A model generated the notes under the pieces. It saw nothing but the letters and a program-made list of their open reading frames with translations. It was not told the origin of the DNA and searched no databases. Shown here in pieces: positions 14,307-23,722 of a DNA stretch of 30,194 nucleotides. Both the position numbers and the translations under genes were made by a program. Source of the stretch: a virus; IMG/VR virus record IMGVR_UViG_3300037296_000070, positions 1 to 30,194 of that record. One strand, given 5' to 3'. Position 1 is the first letter of the stretch, and every line of letters begins with the position of its first letter.

Positions 14307-14359
14307 ATTTAACTAAGTCATTGCGTGTCGATGGCTTACTCAAATAAAAAGGACTCATT

Positions 14360-14791
14360 ATGCGTACTAATGCACAAACCAAGCTGACGAATACAGCGAC
14401 CAATGACGTTATCGTCTTGTCAGATAGTCTTTACCCAGAGGGCGAACACGACTGGTCAGCTATCGTATCGAGTACCAAGTACGCGCTTGATGGCACAATG
14501 ATTGTCGAGCAGTCAGTCAGACAAGCGGGCAGACCGTACACAATGCAAGCACCTGACGGTCACGGCGTGCTATCAAGAGCAACGGTTAATGCGCTAAAGG
14601 CTGAGCGTGACAAGCTAGGCGCTACGTTTTGGCTAGACTACTTAGCAGATGGTGCGGTAAGGCGCGTGAAGGTTATTTTTGATACGACACAAGAGGCGAT
14701 TGAAGCAAGTCCTATTAAGGGTACGACAAGCCCGAATTTGACCGATTATTACAATGTGACGCTTAAATTTTTAGAGACACCGAGCGTATAG
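14360..14791 (+). CDS. Probable minor tail protein (143 aa)
   Basis: This 143-residue protein has alternating strand-like segments (MIVEQSVRQAGRPYTMQAPDG, FWLDYLADGAVRRVKVIF, YNVTLKFLETP) and no membrane segment. AAAAGGACT precedes the ATG. It lies between two terminators, after the tail tube and before a very large tail protein, so it is probably a virion or tail-tip component. I do not recognise a named family. Confidence 0.6.
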   Translation: MRTNAQTKLTNTATNDVIVLSDSLYPEGEHDWSAIVSSTKYALDGTMIVEQSVRQAGRPYTMQAPDGHGVLSRATVNALKAERDKLGATFWLDYLADGAVRRVKVIFDTTQEAIEASPIKGTTSPNLTDYYNVTLKFLETPSV

Positions 14792-14807
14792 CAATGTTCA
14801 CCTATTT

Positions 14808-14831
14808 AGCCCTTTATTTAGGGCTTTTTTT
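14808..14831 (+). terminator. Intrinsic terminator
   Basis: AGCCCT (14808-14813) pairs with AGGGCT (14820-14825) around TTATTT, with T at 14825-14831. The linker AATGCCTACAATTTGA follows and is shared in related form with other terminator junctions. Confidence 0.85.
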
Positions 14832-14850
14832 AATGCCTACAATTTGACGG

Positions 14851-17800
14851 ATGACAACAATGGCGATTACTCAAAACGATTTAGAAATCCTCAAATCTGA
14901 GGTAATGAACGACACAGACGAGGGTGGCGGATTGCCAACTGGTGTTGCCGTCATTGATGGCGTGTCAAATAACTTATTTCCCGATGTATCGGATATTGAC
15001 CGCTTACTTGGTCGAGTTCGACTGCGTAAAGTATCGTTGGCAGTCAAGACGGCTAATGCCGAGCTATTGCAAGCCACTCGTATGTTATTCACTGAGTTGC
15101 CTGACAATCCAAATATCAGCGTGTTTGCTTTTAAAGCGACCTCGTTTGCTGATCGTCGCTCAGATGCTCAGAACAAGACTGAGTCATACCTTGCTTTTGG
15201 TACTAAATGGGCAGGTCATTTACTAGAGACACAGCTTTCAGGACAGCGCGTTATCCAAGTGTCGCTTGATAAAGGCGATCAGATACCAGCCGTCGGTCAG
15301 CCGCTTGTACTCGTACAAAACGAGGGGCAGTCAGATGAATTTTATCAGTACATTAGACCGCTAAAAGTTGACACGGTTGAAAGACGTTTCCAACAAAATG
15401 CTAGTACAACTGTAACACGCACGATTGCCACGATTGAATTTGGTGATACGTTAAATGAAACCTTTAATGGGCTAACGGTGCCAGAGTTTTACCTTAATGC
15501 GTCAACAACTAGACGCGCTATCTTGCGTGAGGCTCGCATTGCTGATGCTGCTAAGTATTGCAGCGCGTCACGTTTAGCTGAACCAGTAGTAGCTATGCAG
15601 TCGCGCCAAGTTAAACTTAATTCTATTTATACTCAGGTTGTGCCAAGTACGCAAGTTGAGACACCTATTTTACAGCGTGATCCAGCTAACCAAGTTGCTA
15701 CTCAGGCGCGTGGCGATGGTGTGATTAATATCAATCAATCAGTTAATGTAGCAACCAATACGGCATTTAGTTTACCAAGTGGTATTGCGGTCGGCACGTT
15801 GAGCATGTCGGTTGGCAGTCGCTCATTAACTGACAGAGACGGGCAGTTAGTTGATGGTAATAACGTAGCATATGCGTCTATTAAATACGGTGTCGGTCAA
15901 ATCACATGGTATAGCATACTTAATTTAGGGCAAACAACAATTACAGGGAGCTATAAACCTGCTAGTGAATTTACCCGTGTATCGCAGACAGATTATCAAG
16001 TCGTCGATGACAATGCAGGTTACAACTATGTGCGTGAGCTTGGTGCTGAGCCAGTCCCTAATAGCCTTAAGGTAACTTACACGGTGCAGGGTAATAACTA
16101 TCTCGTGCATGATGACGGGCGCGGTAACTTAGTTGATGACGACGGTAACGGGCGCGGTACAGTGCAGGGAAAAACAGTATTGCTTACGACGGCTGCTATC
16201 CCTGATGCAGCTAGCTACATCATTTATAGTTTTGGTGTTGACCTAGATACGATTAAGTATGGCGCTCAAGTGTTGCCTGCTGCTTATCACGTAATCAACG
16301 TAGCAGACAAAGTAAGCGGTTCTATCACTGTTACATGGGCAACCGATAAGACTGCAACGGTCAGCAATGGCGTTGTCACAGGTGATGCGACAGGCACGTT
16401 TATTGACGGTAGATTAAGTCTTGCACCAAACACAACAGTTGCAAAAGATACGGTTTTTGATTTGTCTTATCAGCGTGTCATAGAGTCCAATGTTTTAACG
16501 ACAACATACAAAGATTCGCCTGATATCAGCGACGGAATTTACGAAAAAACCATTACTTTTGACCAATCGGTTACTGGTGTTGAGTTTAGCCTAGTGATGG
16601 GTAGAGACGATATAAGTTATGCAGGCCATATCAATATCATACTAAGTGATAATGGCACGTCGCTAAAAATAGATAACGTCTTATATCCGTCATACTCTGA
16701 TAAAGCATTTTATTCGGGTAATACTGTAAGTCGCAGTAGTGACTTTGTTTGGCAGCCATTTAACGGTCTAGTCGCGCAAAAGTGGAATGTTGAACTATTG
16801 AGCAGTACGCTTAATAAGTCGGCAGGTACAGCCAGCTTTAAAGTTAAGGTGTCAAAACAAGTTAGCGGTGTTGATGTATTGGCGCGACCAGGTGTCTCAC
16901 CAGTATTTAAAATCACCCAAAAAACTGAGCCGTTTAAAATTGGCAGTGTTGATTTTTTAGCCAAATCTATAACCGCGCCTACAACGGAGGCAGCCACTAC
17001 CACAGGTCAAGCAAGCAGTCTTAATCTAGCATTGCCGCAAGATGCTTTAGCGCCTGTTGTTAGCGGCTCTGTGTTTGTTGATGCAATCGGCGTTAGCTTA
17101 AAAGACGTAAGCGGAAAAATGTACTCAGGCAGTACACAAGTCGGTGTGATTGACTATAGCTCAGGCGCGGTAGCATTAACAGCGTGGCAAGCAGACGTTG
17201 CCAACTTGGTTAATCTCAAATCAATGCTACGTGAGAATGACCCAGTACCACTTGCTAATTTGATATTCAGAACGCCAGTAGCGCCGCTTAAAGAAGCGTC
17301 TTTGCAAATCAGTGCAGAGCTTGCAGACGGTACGCCCATATCACTATCGACTGATGAGCAGGGCAATATCACTGGCAATACATTTGCACATGGTACGGTT
17401 GATTTTAAAGCGGGTGTTGTTGCGCTGTATTTTTATCGCAAGCATACGGTTGCTGAGTTAAGCGGCGTTACTGACATAGCGTTTGAGCCTTGGTATGACC
17501 CTGAGTATTACTATATGGATGGTGGCGTTCAATACGTCAATCGCCCTGTTTATGTTAAGCCAGACAGCATCCGATATAACGCGATTGCATACAGCTACTT
17601 GCCACTTGATAAAGAGCTTATCGGACTGGATCCGGTACGTCTGCCTACTGATGGTCGCGTCCCGTTTGTCCGCAAAGGTGACAGTATTGCAATCACTGAG
17701 CTTAAGACGATGCAATTACCAACCAATGCGCCTAATGATACGTTTGATTTAGGCTTTGAGCGATTGTCTGATGTGAGTGTGGTTGATGCCAATGGCTTGA

Positions 17801-18489
17801 AGGTTAGCTTTGATTATCTTGATATTGACCTTGATGCTGGTACTTTGACGCTCAACGGTATGTTTGATATGTCGTTTTATGCAGCGCCATTGACTGCTAA
17901 ATATCGCATCATGGACATTGCGCTGGTCATTGAGACTGACATATCAGGTCGCGTAACACTATCGACAGTCATTACTCATGACTACAGCACAGCAGCAGTT
18001 TTTAGCTCAATGCTACTCGCTGGTGATATGCAAGCACGGGCTTATGGCGTGCTTGGTCAAAAATCATGGGGCGGTATATTTAGCGACACACTTATTGGTG
18101 ATGCCACAACGTCACAGTTGCAAGTTACCAATAATCCTATTGTCGTGACTAATCGTGATGCGATTGAAGAAAGGTGGGCGCTCGTCTTTACTAGCCCAAC
18201 ATCATTTAACATTATTGGTCAAACAGTCGGTCAAATCGGCACAGGCTCAACAACAACGCTAACAGCGCCAATTAATCCAATGACAGGTTACGCTTACTTT
18301 ACAATACCGTCAGCAGCATGGGGCAGCGGTTGGTCGGCTAATAATGTGGTGCGTATTAATACCGCCGCCGCTAAATATCCGATATGGATTGGCAATGCTA
18401 TTCAGCAGCACCAAGGTAGCAGTAGCGATAATTATGATTTCACTATTGGCTATCATGCCAACATTGACCGCGAGCGAGGTGAATTATGA
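14851..18489 (+). CDS. Large virion/tail structural protein (1212 aa)
   Basis: This is the second-largest gene in the window. The first ~280 residues look alpha/beta (LLGRVRLRKVSLAVKTANAELL, YCSASRLAEPVVAMQSRQVKL). The rest is long beta-rich sequence with repeated Val/Thr/Ser strands (for example around 400-560 and 680-830) and acidic turns such as HDDGRGNLVDDDGNG. It has no signal peptide, membrane span or catalytic motif I can see. The start is ATG 14851 or ATG 14860 (MAITQND). Its place with tail-tip proteins suggests a large tail or adhesion component; the family is not recognised. Confidence 0.65.
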   Translation: MTTMAITQNDLEILKSEVMNDTDEGGGLPTGVAVIDGVSNNLFPDVSDIDRLLGRVRLRKVSLAVKTANAELLQATRMLFTELPDNPNISVFAFKATSFADRRSDAQNKTESYLAFGTKWAGHLLETQLSGQRVIQVSLDKGDQIPAVGQPLVLVQNEGQSDEFYQYIRPLKVDTVERRFQQNASTTVTRTIATIEFGDTLNETFNGLTVPEFYLNASTTRRAILREARIADAAKYCSASRLAEPVVAMQSRQVKLNSIYTQVVPSTQVETPILQRDPANQVATQARGDGVININQSVNVATNTAFSLPSGIAVGTLSMSVGSRSLTDRDGQLVDGNNVAYASIKYGVGQITWYSILNLGQTTITGSYKPASEFTRVSQTDYQVVDDNAGYNYVRELGAEPVPNSLKVTYTVQGNNYLVHDDGRGNLVDDDGNGRGTVQGKTVLLTTAAIPDAASYIIYSFGVDLDTIKYGAQVLPAAYHVINVADKVSGSITVTWATDKTATVSNGVVTGDATGTFIDGRLSLAPNTTVAKDTVFDLSYQRVIESNVLTTTYKDSPDISDGIYEKTITFDQSVTGVEFSLVMGRDDISYAGHINIILSDNGTSLKIDNVLYPSYSDKAFYSGNTVSRSSDFVWQPFNGLVAQKWNVELLSSTLNKSAGTASFKVKVSKQVSGVDVLARPGVSPVFKITQKTEPFKIGSVDFLAKSITAPTTEAATTTGQASSLNLALPQDALAPVVSGSVFVDAIGVSLKDVSGKMYSGSTQVGVIDYSSGAVALTAWQADVANLVNLKSMLRENDPVPLANLIFRTPVAPLKEASLQISAELADGTPISLSTDEQGNITGNTFAHGTVDFKAGVVALYFYRKHTVAELSGVTDIAFEPWYDPEYYYMDGGVQYVNRPVYVKPDSIRYNAIAYSYLPLDKELIGLDPVRLPTDGRVPFVRKGDSIAITELKTMQLPTNAPNDTFDLGFERLSDVSVVDANGLKVSFDYLDIDLDAGTLTLNGMFDMSFYAAPLTAKYRIMDIALVIETDISGRVTLSTVITHDYSTAAVFSSMLLAGDMQARAYGVLGQKSWGGIFSDTLIGDATTSQLQVTNNPIVVTNRDAIEERWALVFTSPTSFNIIGQTVGQIGTGSTTTLTAPINPMTGYAYFTIPSAAWGSGWSANNVVRINTAAAKYPIWIGNAIQQHQGSSSDNYDFTIGYHANIDRERGEL

Positions 18490-18830
18490 TATTGAGTATT
18501 GATGCAAAAAACGCAGCCTTACAAGGTATTGCTGATCGCTTAAACGTAGGTACTAACTCGGTGTTGTCGCTTTATGTGGGGGCGACACTAGCGGCTGAGT
18601 TTGCGCTACTCAATCCAGCGCAACTATCAATAGATGGGGCGGTCATGGTGTTTAAAATACCGCCTAAAGTCTTAGCTACTGCGTCAGGTGTTTTAACTGA
18701 TGCTAAGATACTGGCGGCAGACGGTACGCTCATTGCTACGCTAGACGTAGCAACTGAGATAACGCTAGACAAGCAGCAAGTTTATACAGGCGGCTATGTC
18801 AGTATAACGTCACTACAAATAGGCATCTGA
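18486..18830 (+). CDS. Small tail-associated protein (114 aa)
   Basis: It starts as ATGA on the previous stop. The protein is hydrophobic-rich but strand-like (LSLYVGATLAAEFALLNPAQL, GYVSITSLQIGI), without a clear membrane helix pattern, and probably forms a beta-domain. Coupled translation with the 1212-aa protein suggests a partner in the same tail-tip structure. No named family recognised. Confidence 0.55.
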   Translation: MILSIDAKNAALQGIADRLNVGTNSVLSLYVGATLAAEFALLNPAQLSIDGAVMVFKIPPKVLATASGVLTDAKILAADGTLIATLDVATEITLDKQQVYTGGYVSITSLQIGI

Positions 18831-18831
18831 T

Positions 18832-19056
18832 ATGGCTGTGGTTAATGGTAGAGCTAAGCGGTTTGATGGCACAGCGATTGATTACGTGTCTATTTTTCAG
18901 TGGAAAACAGGCAAATGCCTTGCTCAAATAGTGCCAGACAGCGCGGGTAATTGGTCGTTTGGCTACGACACGAATATGATAGTTGGTATCACTTACGTGT
19001 CAGATGGGTGCGAGCCTATTACACATGGCGCTTACGAACTTGTACTAAATAAATAA
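18832..19056 (+). CDS. Small virion beta-domain protein (74 aa)
   Basis: The 74 residues read as one small beta-sandwich: VVNGRAKRFDGTAIDYVSIFQW, a GNWSFGYDTN turn, and a closing ITYVSDGCEPITHGAYELVL. This resembles carboxypeptidase-regulatory-like domains often found as small phage virion proteins. It starts one base after the previous stop. A related layout recurs in the 19967 gene. Confidence 0.55.
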   Translation: MAVVNGRAKRFDGTAIDYVSIFQWKTGKCLAQIVPDSAGNWSFGYDTNMIVGITYVSDGCEPITHGAYELVLNK

Positions 19057-19065
19057 GGATAGATT

Positions 19066-19965
19066 ATGAGTTTTTTAAATCCAGTAAATGAGCCGGTATT
19101 AAGGTTTAGCAGTACAGACTCAAGCGCACCTCAGATAAGCTACGGTACTCGAACTATTGGCGATGTAAAGGCGATTATTAAGGCTTGCCTAGTCACAGGT
19201 TATGGTTCTAAAGATAGCGCAGGGTGGTCTATAACAAACGAGGTGGGAGGTGTAGCTGAGTTCACTAGCCCTAGTGCTGAAATGTCTAATTACAGCATAG
19301 GTATTGATGATAGCAGCACCTCAACCACTACTTGGTTTTATCGATACAATGGAACAAGAGTTAATCCAAGCTCAAACGCACTAACCAAATCGCACTCAAA
19401 TATTAATTTAACTAGCGTTAAAAACGGCTGGCAATTGCTTGTTACTAAGCAAGGTTTTACATTTATTGAAATACTTGATGACACCATTGCTTTAGGGTTG
19501 GTTACACGAGTTACGTATTTTGGCAGAATTAAATCAGCGTTAAAAAACACCAGTGGCGCGAACATTGCCTTTTGGTCAGTTGGGCATAGTAGTTCTGATC
19601 CAACTAATTTTTGGGCAGCAAGCTCAAGCCCTAATAAATACTTTATAACTGGTGATTATACATCAGCTAGCATTGTTGTTATTAACTCAGTTAGAACAAC
19701 CACTTATATTGATAACGATACAACGTCAGCAGTCGAGCTAGTATCAGCTTGGTACCTATATAATTTTGCAAACTTTATGGGCGAGCAGCCTGGCATTCTT
19801 TTGACAGTTAGCAATATCAATGCAGATCGATTCAAGGTTGAAAATATCGTATCGAATGGTAGGCCAGTGCTATCCGTTCCAGTCAGTTATGCTACTGGCG
19901 ACTTAGATAGATATAACAAATACACTCGAACTCTTTTGATTTACACTGATTTTTGGGGGTATTAG
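19066..19965 (+). CDS. Tail-tip virion protein (299 aa)
   Basis: This resembles a family of phage virion proteins with PVLRFSSTDSSAPQ at the start, then a DVKAIIKACLVTGYGSKDSAGW signature at about 31-52. It continues as beta-rich sequence with SIVVINSVRTT and a C-terminal GRPVLSVPVSYATGDLDRYNKYTRTLLIY. The KACLVTGYG...GW pattern is what I recognise from siphovirus tail regions; its exact role is not known to me. An AAGGAT ribosome site precedes the ATG. A receptor-contact or tail-tip role is inferred from position. Confidence 0.6.
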   Translation: MSFLNPVNEPVLRFSSTDSSAPQISYGTRTIGDVKAIIKACLVTGYGSKDSAGWSITNEVGGVAEFTSPSAEMSNYSIGIDDSSTSTTTWFYRYNGTRVNPSSNALTKSHSNINLTSVKNGWQLLVTKQGFTFIEILDDTIALGLVTRVTYFGRIKSALKNTSGANIAFWSVGHSSSDPTNFWAASSSPNKYFITGDYTSASIVVINSVRTTTYIDNDTTSAVELVSAWYLYNFANFMGEQPGILLTVSNINADRFKVENIVSNGRPVLSVPVSYATGDLDRYNKYTRTLLIYTDFWGY

Positions 19966-19966
19966 T

Positions 19967-20296
19967 ATGTTAGCAATGACCAATGTTTACGTCTCATTAT
20001 CTCTGAAACATAGTGGATATATCGCAGGCGCTGGCGATGGTATTGTCACCGTCAAAGGAAAGCCAGCATCTAGGAAAATATGGTTGCTTAATGCTCTCAC
20101 TATGGAGGTTGAGCGATCTGTTGTGTCGCTAGATAATGGACATTATCTATTTAAAGGTGTTGACCCTAATAGCGAATACTTAGTAATGGTTAGAGATTAC
20201 AAAAAAGAGCTTGAGCCTTTTGCTTGGGATTATGTACAACCTGCTGATGACTTAGCATTATCAGATCAAAGTGAGTTATGGTTGTCTTGGCAATAG
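19967..20296 (+). CDS. Small virion beta-domain protein (109 aa)
   Basis: The core VKGKPASRKIWLLNALTMEVERSVVSLDNGHYLFKGVDPNSEYLVMVRDY looks like a carboxypeptidase-regulatory-like beta-sandwich, found in small phage virion proteins. A GGGGGT ribosome site lies about eight bases before ATG 19967; ATG 19976 is a possible alternative. It follows the 299-aa protein by one base, so both probably belong to one tail-tip assembly. Confidence 0.55.
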   Translation: MLAMTNVYVSLSLKHSGYIAGAGDGIVTVKGKPASRKIWLLNALTMEVERSVVSLDNGHYLFKGVDPNSEYLVMVRDYKKELEPFAWDYVQPADDLALSDQSELWLSWQ

Positions 20297-20312
20297 TATA
20301 GTGAGGTGGTAA

Positions 20313-22838
20313 ATGTCAAACCAATTGCGCCTTATGCTTGAGCGCTATAATTCATCTCAAACAAATTCAAACGCTTTATCATTTCCTCTTGATAGAAATG
20401 CAGGTGATTTAACACGCTACACTTATGTTTTTTCTAATGTATTGCCATTACGTATTGAGCGCTTATCTAGCGACCAACCAAATGCCAATGCGCTGACTTT
20501 ATCAATGAGTCAGCCATTAGGTACGATAGCGCCACCTATTTACTTTATATCAAACAGCTTACCGTTACCGATTACGTTATTAGTGAGTGAGCAACCAGCG
20601 TCTAATTTATTACCGCTTGGTATGACGCGCAAGCTTGGCACCGCTGTTGGTATACCAGTTGAACCACATGTTGATAATAATGATGTATCTGTAGCGGTTA
20701 GTGCTGTAGCAAATATAACGCCCACGGCATCCGTCAATGTGTCGGTTGTTATAGATGACGATGTAACTTTAACGGTTTCAGCGATTGCTGATGTAACGCC
20801 TTTTGCAAGTGCAGTTGTATCTGCTGAGCTGGTAAATGTCGCTCTTGCAGTAACAGCTCATTGTGATTTAAATACTACTGCAAGCGTAACCGCAAGCTAT
20901 GACGCTAATAACCCACGTCTGGCAATGCTTGGTGTGTCCAGCGACATACAAAACGCTAAGTTACAAGGTATTGATAGGCAATCAGGTTTTGAAGCTAACG
21001 ACAACTTAATACATCAAGTCAGCGCCGATTGGCAGCAATCAAAGCTGATAGGTGCTGATAATCAAGCGCAATTTGAAGCTAACGAACAATTAACATCAAG
21101 CAGTCAATTGTCGTTTGAGCAAGCAAAGTTAATCGGTGATAGCAGTCAACAGCTTTTAGAGAGTCAGACTTTTATTGCTAGTAAGTCAACTTTGAAAAGC
21201 GAGACTGCAAAGCGTATTAGTCATGCTCAGTGGTACGGTTTTGAGGCAATGGCCAAGCGTCAAATCGAGCGAGCCATAAGTGGTGAAAACAGCAGATTAT
21301 TAGCGGATAAATTAAGCTCATATAACGAGTACAGCCGTTTATTAAATACCCGTACCGATTTTTTAATCGAAACAGCAAGGCTGCCATTTAGCAAGCTTAG
21401 GTATGTACCACCGCCATTATCACAAACCGTCATCCTTAAAGAGCAGATCATCGAAGGCTGGGAATGTGGCAGCGGTGCATTACGGCATTATGTTTACAAT
21501 GACGAGCTAGCGTTACCGATGACAAGGCGTATCGCTGATAGGAGTGCGTCTAGCAACTTAGCTATGCCAATGACAGTGCCTCGCGGTATTTTGATGCTAT
21601 CAACTATTGACGCTGACGCAATGGAAAATCGCATATGCAAGCGTAAAACATTAGCGGTTAATCCTACGCTTGACGTGACGATGTGCAAACCTAAAGTGTT
21701 TGGTAAGTCGTCAGATATGGCAGTAAGCGCAAACGCTTTGTTTGATGCTATTGCATGGCTTGAATTACTCGCTGAGGAAAAAGACAGCGCCTATAACAAA
21801 GGAGTTATATTTGTGACAAATAGTGTGTCATTAACGCGCTCAGATGATGGGCGTGATATTAAAATGCTAGGCTTTAGCGTTGGCATTGATAGCAACAGCT
21901 ATACATGGTCATTTAGTGCTACTGTGCCATTGTCTGAGCTATCAAAAGTTGATACGGCGCATGAGCAGCAGATAGGCCTTGACTTTACGTGTAACGGCAA
22001 TCTGTGGCGATTCATACTTGATAGCTGCGAGGACTCTATCCAGTTTGGTGAAAGTAGCTTAACGATCAAAGGTAAGTCACGTGCTATGCTTTTAGCGAAT
22101 CCTTATTCAGCCCAACGTGGCTTTAAGTACGACACAATAATGAGTGCTAGGCAGATTGCAGAGGACGAGTTAAACCGTGGTGGCGTACCGTCAGGCTTTA
22201 CACTTGATTGGCAGCTTGCAGGCGTTAATGGCTGGCAAGTACCAGCTAATACTTATAGCTACTCAAACAAAACGCCTATCAACTCATTGCAGTGGATAGC
22301 AGAGGCAGCAGGCGGGTTTATCAACGCTGATATGAGTGCTGATATTTTGCATGTACTGGCACATTATCCGATGCCCAGTTGGGAATGGGCAGCGCAAACG
22401 CCTAGCATTAACTTGCCAATGTCGCTTATCACCAGCCGCAGCCGTGGACGTGTTAATAAACCTGCATACAATGGCGTGACGATATACGGTGAAAATGATG
22501 GCGGTATTGGTGCTTTAATCAAGCGCACAGGCACAAGCGGAGGTTATCAGCCGCCTATGGTCACGAGTGACTTAATAACCGATCAGGACGCCGCTATCAG
22601 TCGCGGTAAGATGATATTGAGCGACACGGGCGATATTGGCAACATAGGTATATCAATGCCCTTACATAACGATATAGGCGTGTTAAAACCATCAACATTG
22701 ATCGGTGTTAATGATGGTGAATCATGGGTTGGCATGGTCAGAGGCACAACTATCACAGGTCGCTTGTCTAGCAATCGTGCGTTAGAGATTGATCAGAGTA
22801 TCGATGTTGAGCGTCATTTTGATAAGGAGATTGTTTAA
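20313..22838 (+). CDS. Tail hub-like virion protein with repeat-rich N-terminus (841 aa)
   Basis: Three parts are visible. Residues ~1-115 hold three ~38-aa repeats ending in LxLxMxxxLGT-like text; a fourth related copy lies near 390-430. Residues ~125-200 hold three beta repeats (VSVAVSAVANITPTASV type), followed by KLIG-D...FEAN helical repeats to about 290. The C-terminal half (~440-841) looks like a tail hub: a SLTIKGKSRAMLLANPY motif, ARQIAEDELN, SLQWIAEAAGGFINAD...HVLAHYPMPSWEW, and late-control-like strands. GAGGTGGT precedes the ATG. Hub function is inferred from pattern. Confidence 0.65.
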   Translation: MSNQLRLMLERYNSSQTNSNALSFPLDRNAGDLTRYTYVFSNVLPLRIERLSSDQPNANALTLSMSQPLGTIAPPIYFISNSLPLPITLLVSEQPASNLLPLGMTRKLGTAVGIPVEPHVDNNDVSVAVSAVANITPTASVNVSVVIDDDVTLTVSAIADVTPFASAVVSAELVNVALAVTAHCDLNTTASVTASYDANNPRLAMLGVSSDIQNAKLQGIDRQSGFEANDNLIHQVSADWQQSKLIGADNQAQFEANEQLTSSSQLSFEQAKLIGDSSQQLLESQTFIASKSTLKSETAKRISHAQWYGFEAMAKRQIERAISGENSRLLADKLSSYNEYSRLLNTRTDFLIETARLPFSKLRYVPPPLSQTVILKEQIIEGWECGSGALRHYVYNDELALPMTRRIADRSASSNLAMPMTVPRGILMLSTIDADAMENRICKRKTLAVNPTLDVTMCKPKVFGKSSDMAVSANALFDAIAWLELLAEEKDSAYNKGVIFVTNSVSLTRSDDGRDIKMLGFSVGIDSNSYTWSFSATVPLSELSKVDTAHEQQIGLDFTCNGNLWRFILDSCEDSIQFGESSLTIKGKSRAMLLANPYSAQRGFKYDTIMSARQIAEDELNRGGVPSGFTLDWQLAGVNGWQVPANTYSYSNKTPINSLQWIAEAAGGFINADMSADILHVLAHYPMPSWEWAAQTPSINLPMSLITSRSRGRVNKPAYNGVTIYGENDGGIGALIKRTGTSGGYQPPMVTSDLITDQDAAISRGKMILSDTGDIGNIGISMPLHNDIGVLKPSTLIGVNDGESWVGMVRGTTITGRLSSNRALEIDQSIDVERHFDKEIV

Positions 22839-23071
22839 TGGCTAGCGGTAACTTATGGCAGCTATTCAAAAACGTCACTGAGCAAGGAGCTAAGCAATTG
22901 GCAACCGTCATTGATCGTAATGGCTCAAACTATACCGTCACCATGCAGGGCGGCGGTAATACGGTCGTGCAATCAAGCGCAGCTTACGATTTTGCCGATA
23001 AAGTATTCATACGTGATGGGCAGATAGTCAGTGAAGCACCTGATTTGCCATTCGTGGAGATTGAAGTATGA
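22838..23071 (+). CDS. Small tail-associated protein (77 aa)
   Basis: It starts on the last base of the hub gene stop and ends in an ATGA overlap with the chaperone gene. The protein has an N-terminal helix (NLWQLFKNVTEQGAKQLATVI) and a beta part (NYTVTMQGGGNTVVQSS, DKVFIRDGQIVSEAPDLPFVEIEV), like small OB-type tail-tip domains. Family not recognised. Confidence 0.6.
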   Translation: MASGNLWQLFKNVTEQGAKQLATVIDRNGSNYTVTMQGGGNTVVQSSAAYDFADKVFIRDGQIVSEAPDLPFVEIEV

Positions 23072-23523
23072 CAGATGACATTGATTACAGCTTTGAGCTG
23101 ACATATAGCGTGTGGAACAAAGACACGAAAAAATTAGAGAATAAAAAAAAGGATGTTGGCGTTAAGCGCGTCAAAGTTAAAAACTTAAATGAGGTGACAC
23201 GAGCTTTTACGCCTTTTGTCGCCGAGTTTGAGCGTATCATCAAAGCAAATAATGGTATGCCTGAAAGCGAGCTGTTATCACTTATTGGCAGCTACACAGA
23301 TGAAACTGTCATATTGGCATCGGTGCTAACAGACCAATCCCCTGCATTTTACCGAGAGCTTGAGCCGCTTGAAATGCTACAAGTGATGCAGGAGGTCGTC
23401 GCCCATTCGGGTGATTTTTTTATGCGTCAGATTTTCATGCCCCTAAAAAGTCTGGGGGCACAGTTAGCCTTACTTGGTTCGACAGCTTACTACCATTCTA
23501 CAAAATCGGACTTAGAGAAGTAG
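23068..23523 (+). CDS. Tail assembly chaperone, zero-frame product (gpG-like)
   Basis: The 151-residue protein has the size and two-gene arrangement of lambda gpG. It keeps the tape measure protein soluble during tail assembly and is not in the virion. The N-terminus is beta (YSFELTYSVWNKDTKKLENK) and the rest helical (EVTRAFTPFVAEFERII, EMLQVMQEVVAHSGDFFM). A second open frame, shifted by -1, overlaps its end (23415-23669). The tape measure gene follows about 1 kb downstream after two inserted genes. Confidence 0.7.
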   Translation: MTDDIDYSFELTYSVWNKDTKKLENKKKDVGVKRVKVKNLNEVTRAFTPFVAEFERIIKANNGMPESELLSLIGSYTDETVILASVLTDQSPAFYRELEPLEMLQVMQEVVAHSGDFFMRQIFMPLKSLGAQLALLGSTAYYHSTKSDLEK

Positions 23524-23669
23524 ACGTTTTAGATATGGCGTTTGGCGAATGGTGGGAATTATCTAAGGCTATGGCTAAAGATAAGCGGCAGAGCATCAAA
23601 GACATGGCGCTTGCAATGCGAGTATCACAAGCAGATGCGAAAGGCTGGAAAGAGTTTATGAAAGACTAG
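23415..23669 (+). CDS. -1 frameshift extension of the tail chaperone (gpT-like part of gpG-T)
   Basis: The -1 frame is open from 23415 and encodes a convincing helical protein with no start of its own before 23535: TWFDSLLPFYKIGLREVDVL, then GEWWELSKAMAKDKRQ and WKEFMKD. In the zero frame, GAT TTT TTT ATG gives a perfect slippery heptamer T TTT TTT at 23415-23421. A second candidate is G GGG GCA at 23454-23460. A slip at either yields a G-T fusion, as in lambda and many long-tailed phages. Efficiency and site are not known. Confidence 0.75.
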   Translation, partial: FFYASDFHAPKKSGGTVSLTWFDSLLPFYKIGLREVDVLDMAFGEWWELSKAMAKDKRQSIKDMALAMRVSQADAKGWKEFMKD

Positions 23670-23680
23670 CGTAACAATGC

Positions 23681-23709
23681 TTAATCAACTAAAATTGAGT
23701 AAATATAAT
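23681..23709 (+). promoter_or_regulatory. Promoter for the lipoprotein gene
   Basis: A perfect -10 TATAAT (23704-23709) lies 17 bp from a weak -35 TTAATC (23681-23686), just after the chaperone extension stop. The ATG of the lipoprotein follows 13 bases later, so the leader would be very short. This could allow expression from the prophage without late activation. Confidence 0.5.
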
Positions 23710-23722
23710 TTTGGTGATGATT

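Noticed and set aside
23443-23451. CTAAAAAGT as the slippery site
   Set aside because: In the zero frame the A run is not in X XXY YYZ phase: after a -1 slip the AGT-reading tRNA would mismatch AAG. The T7 run is better.
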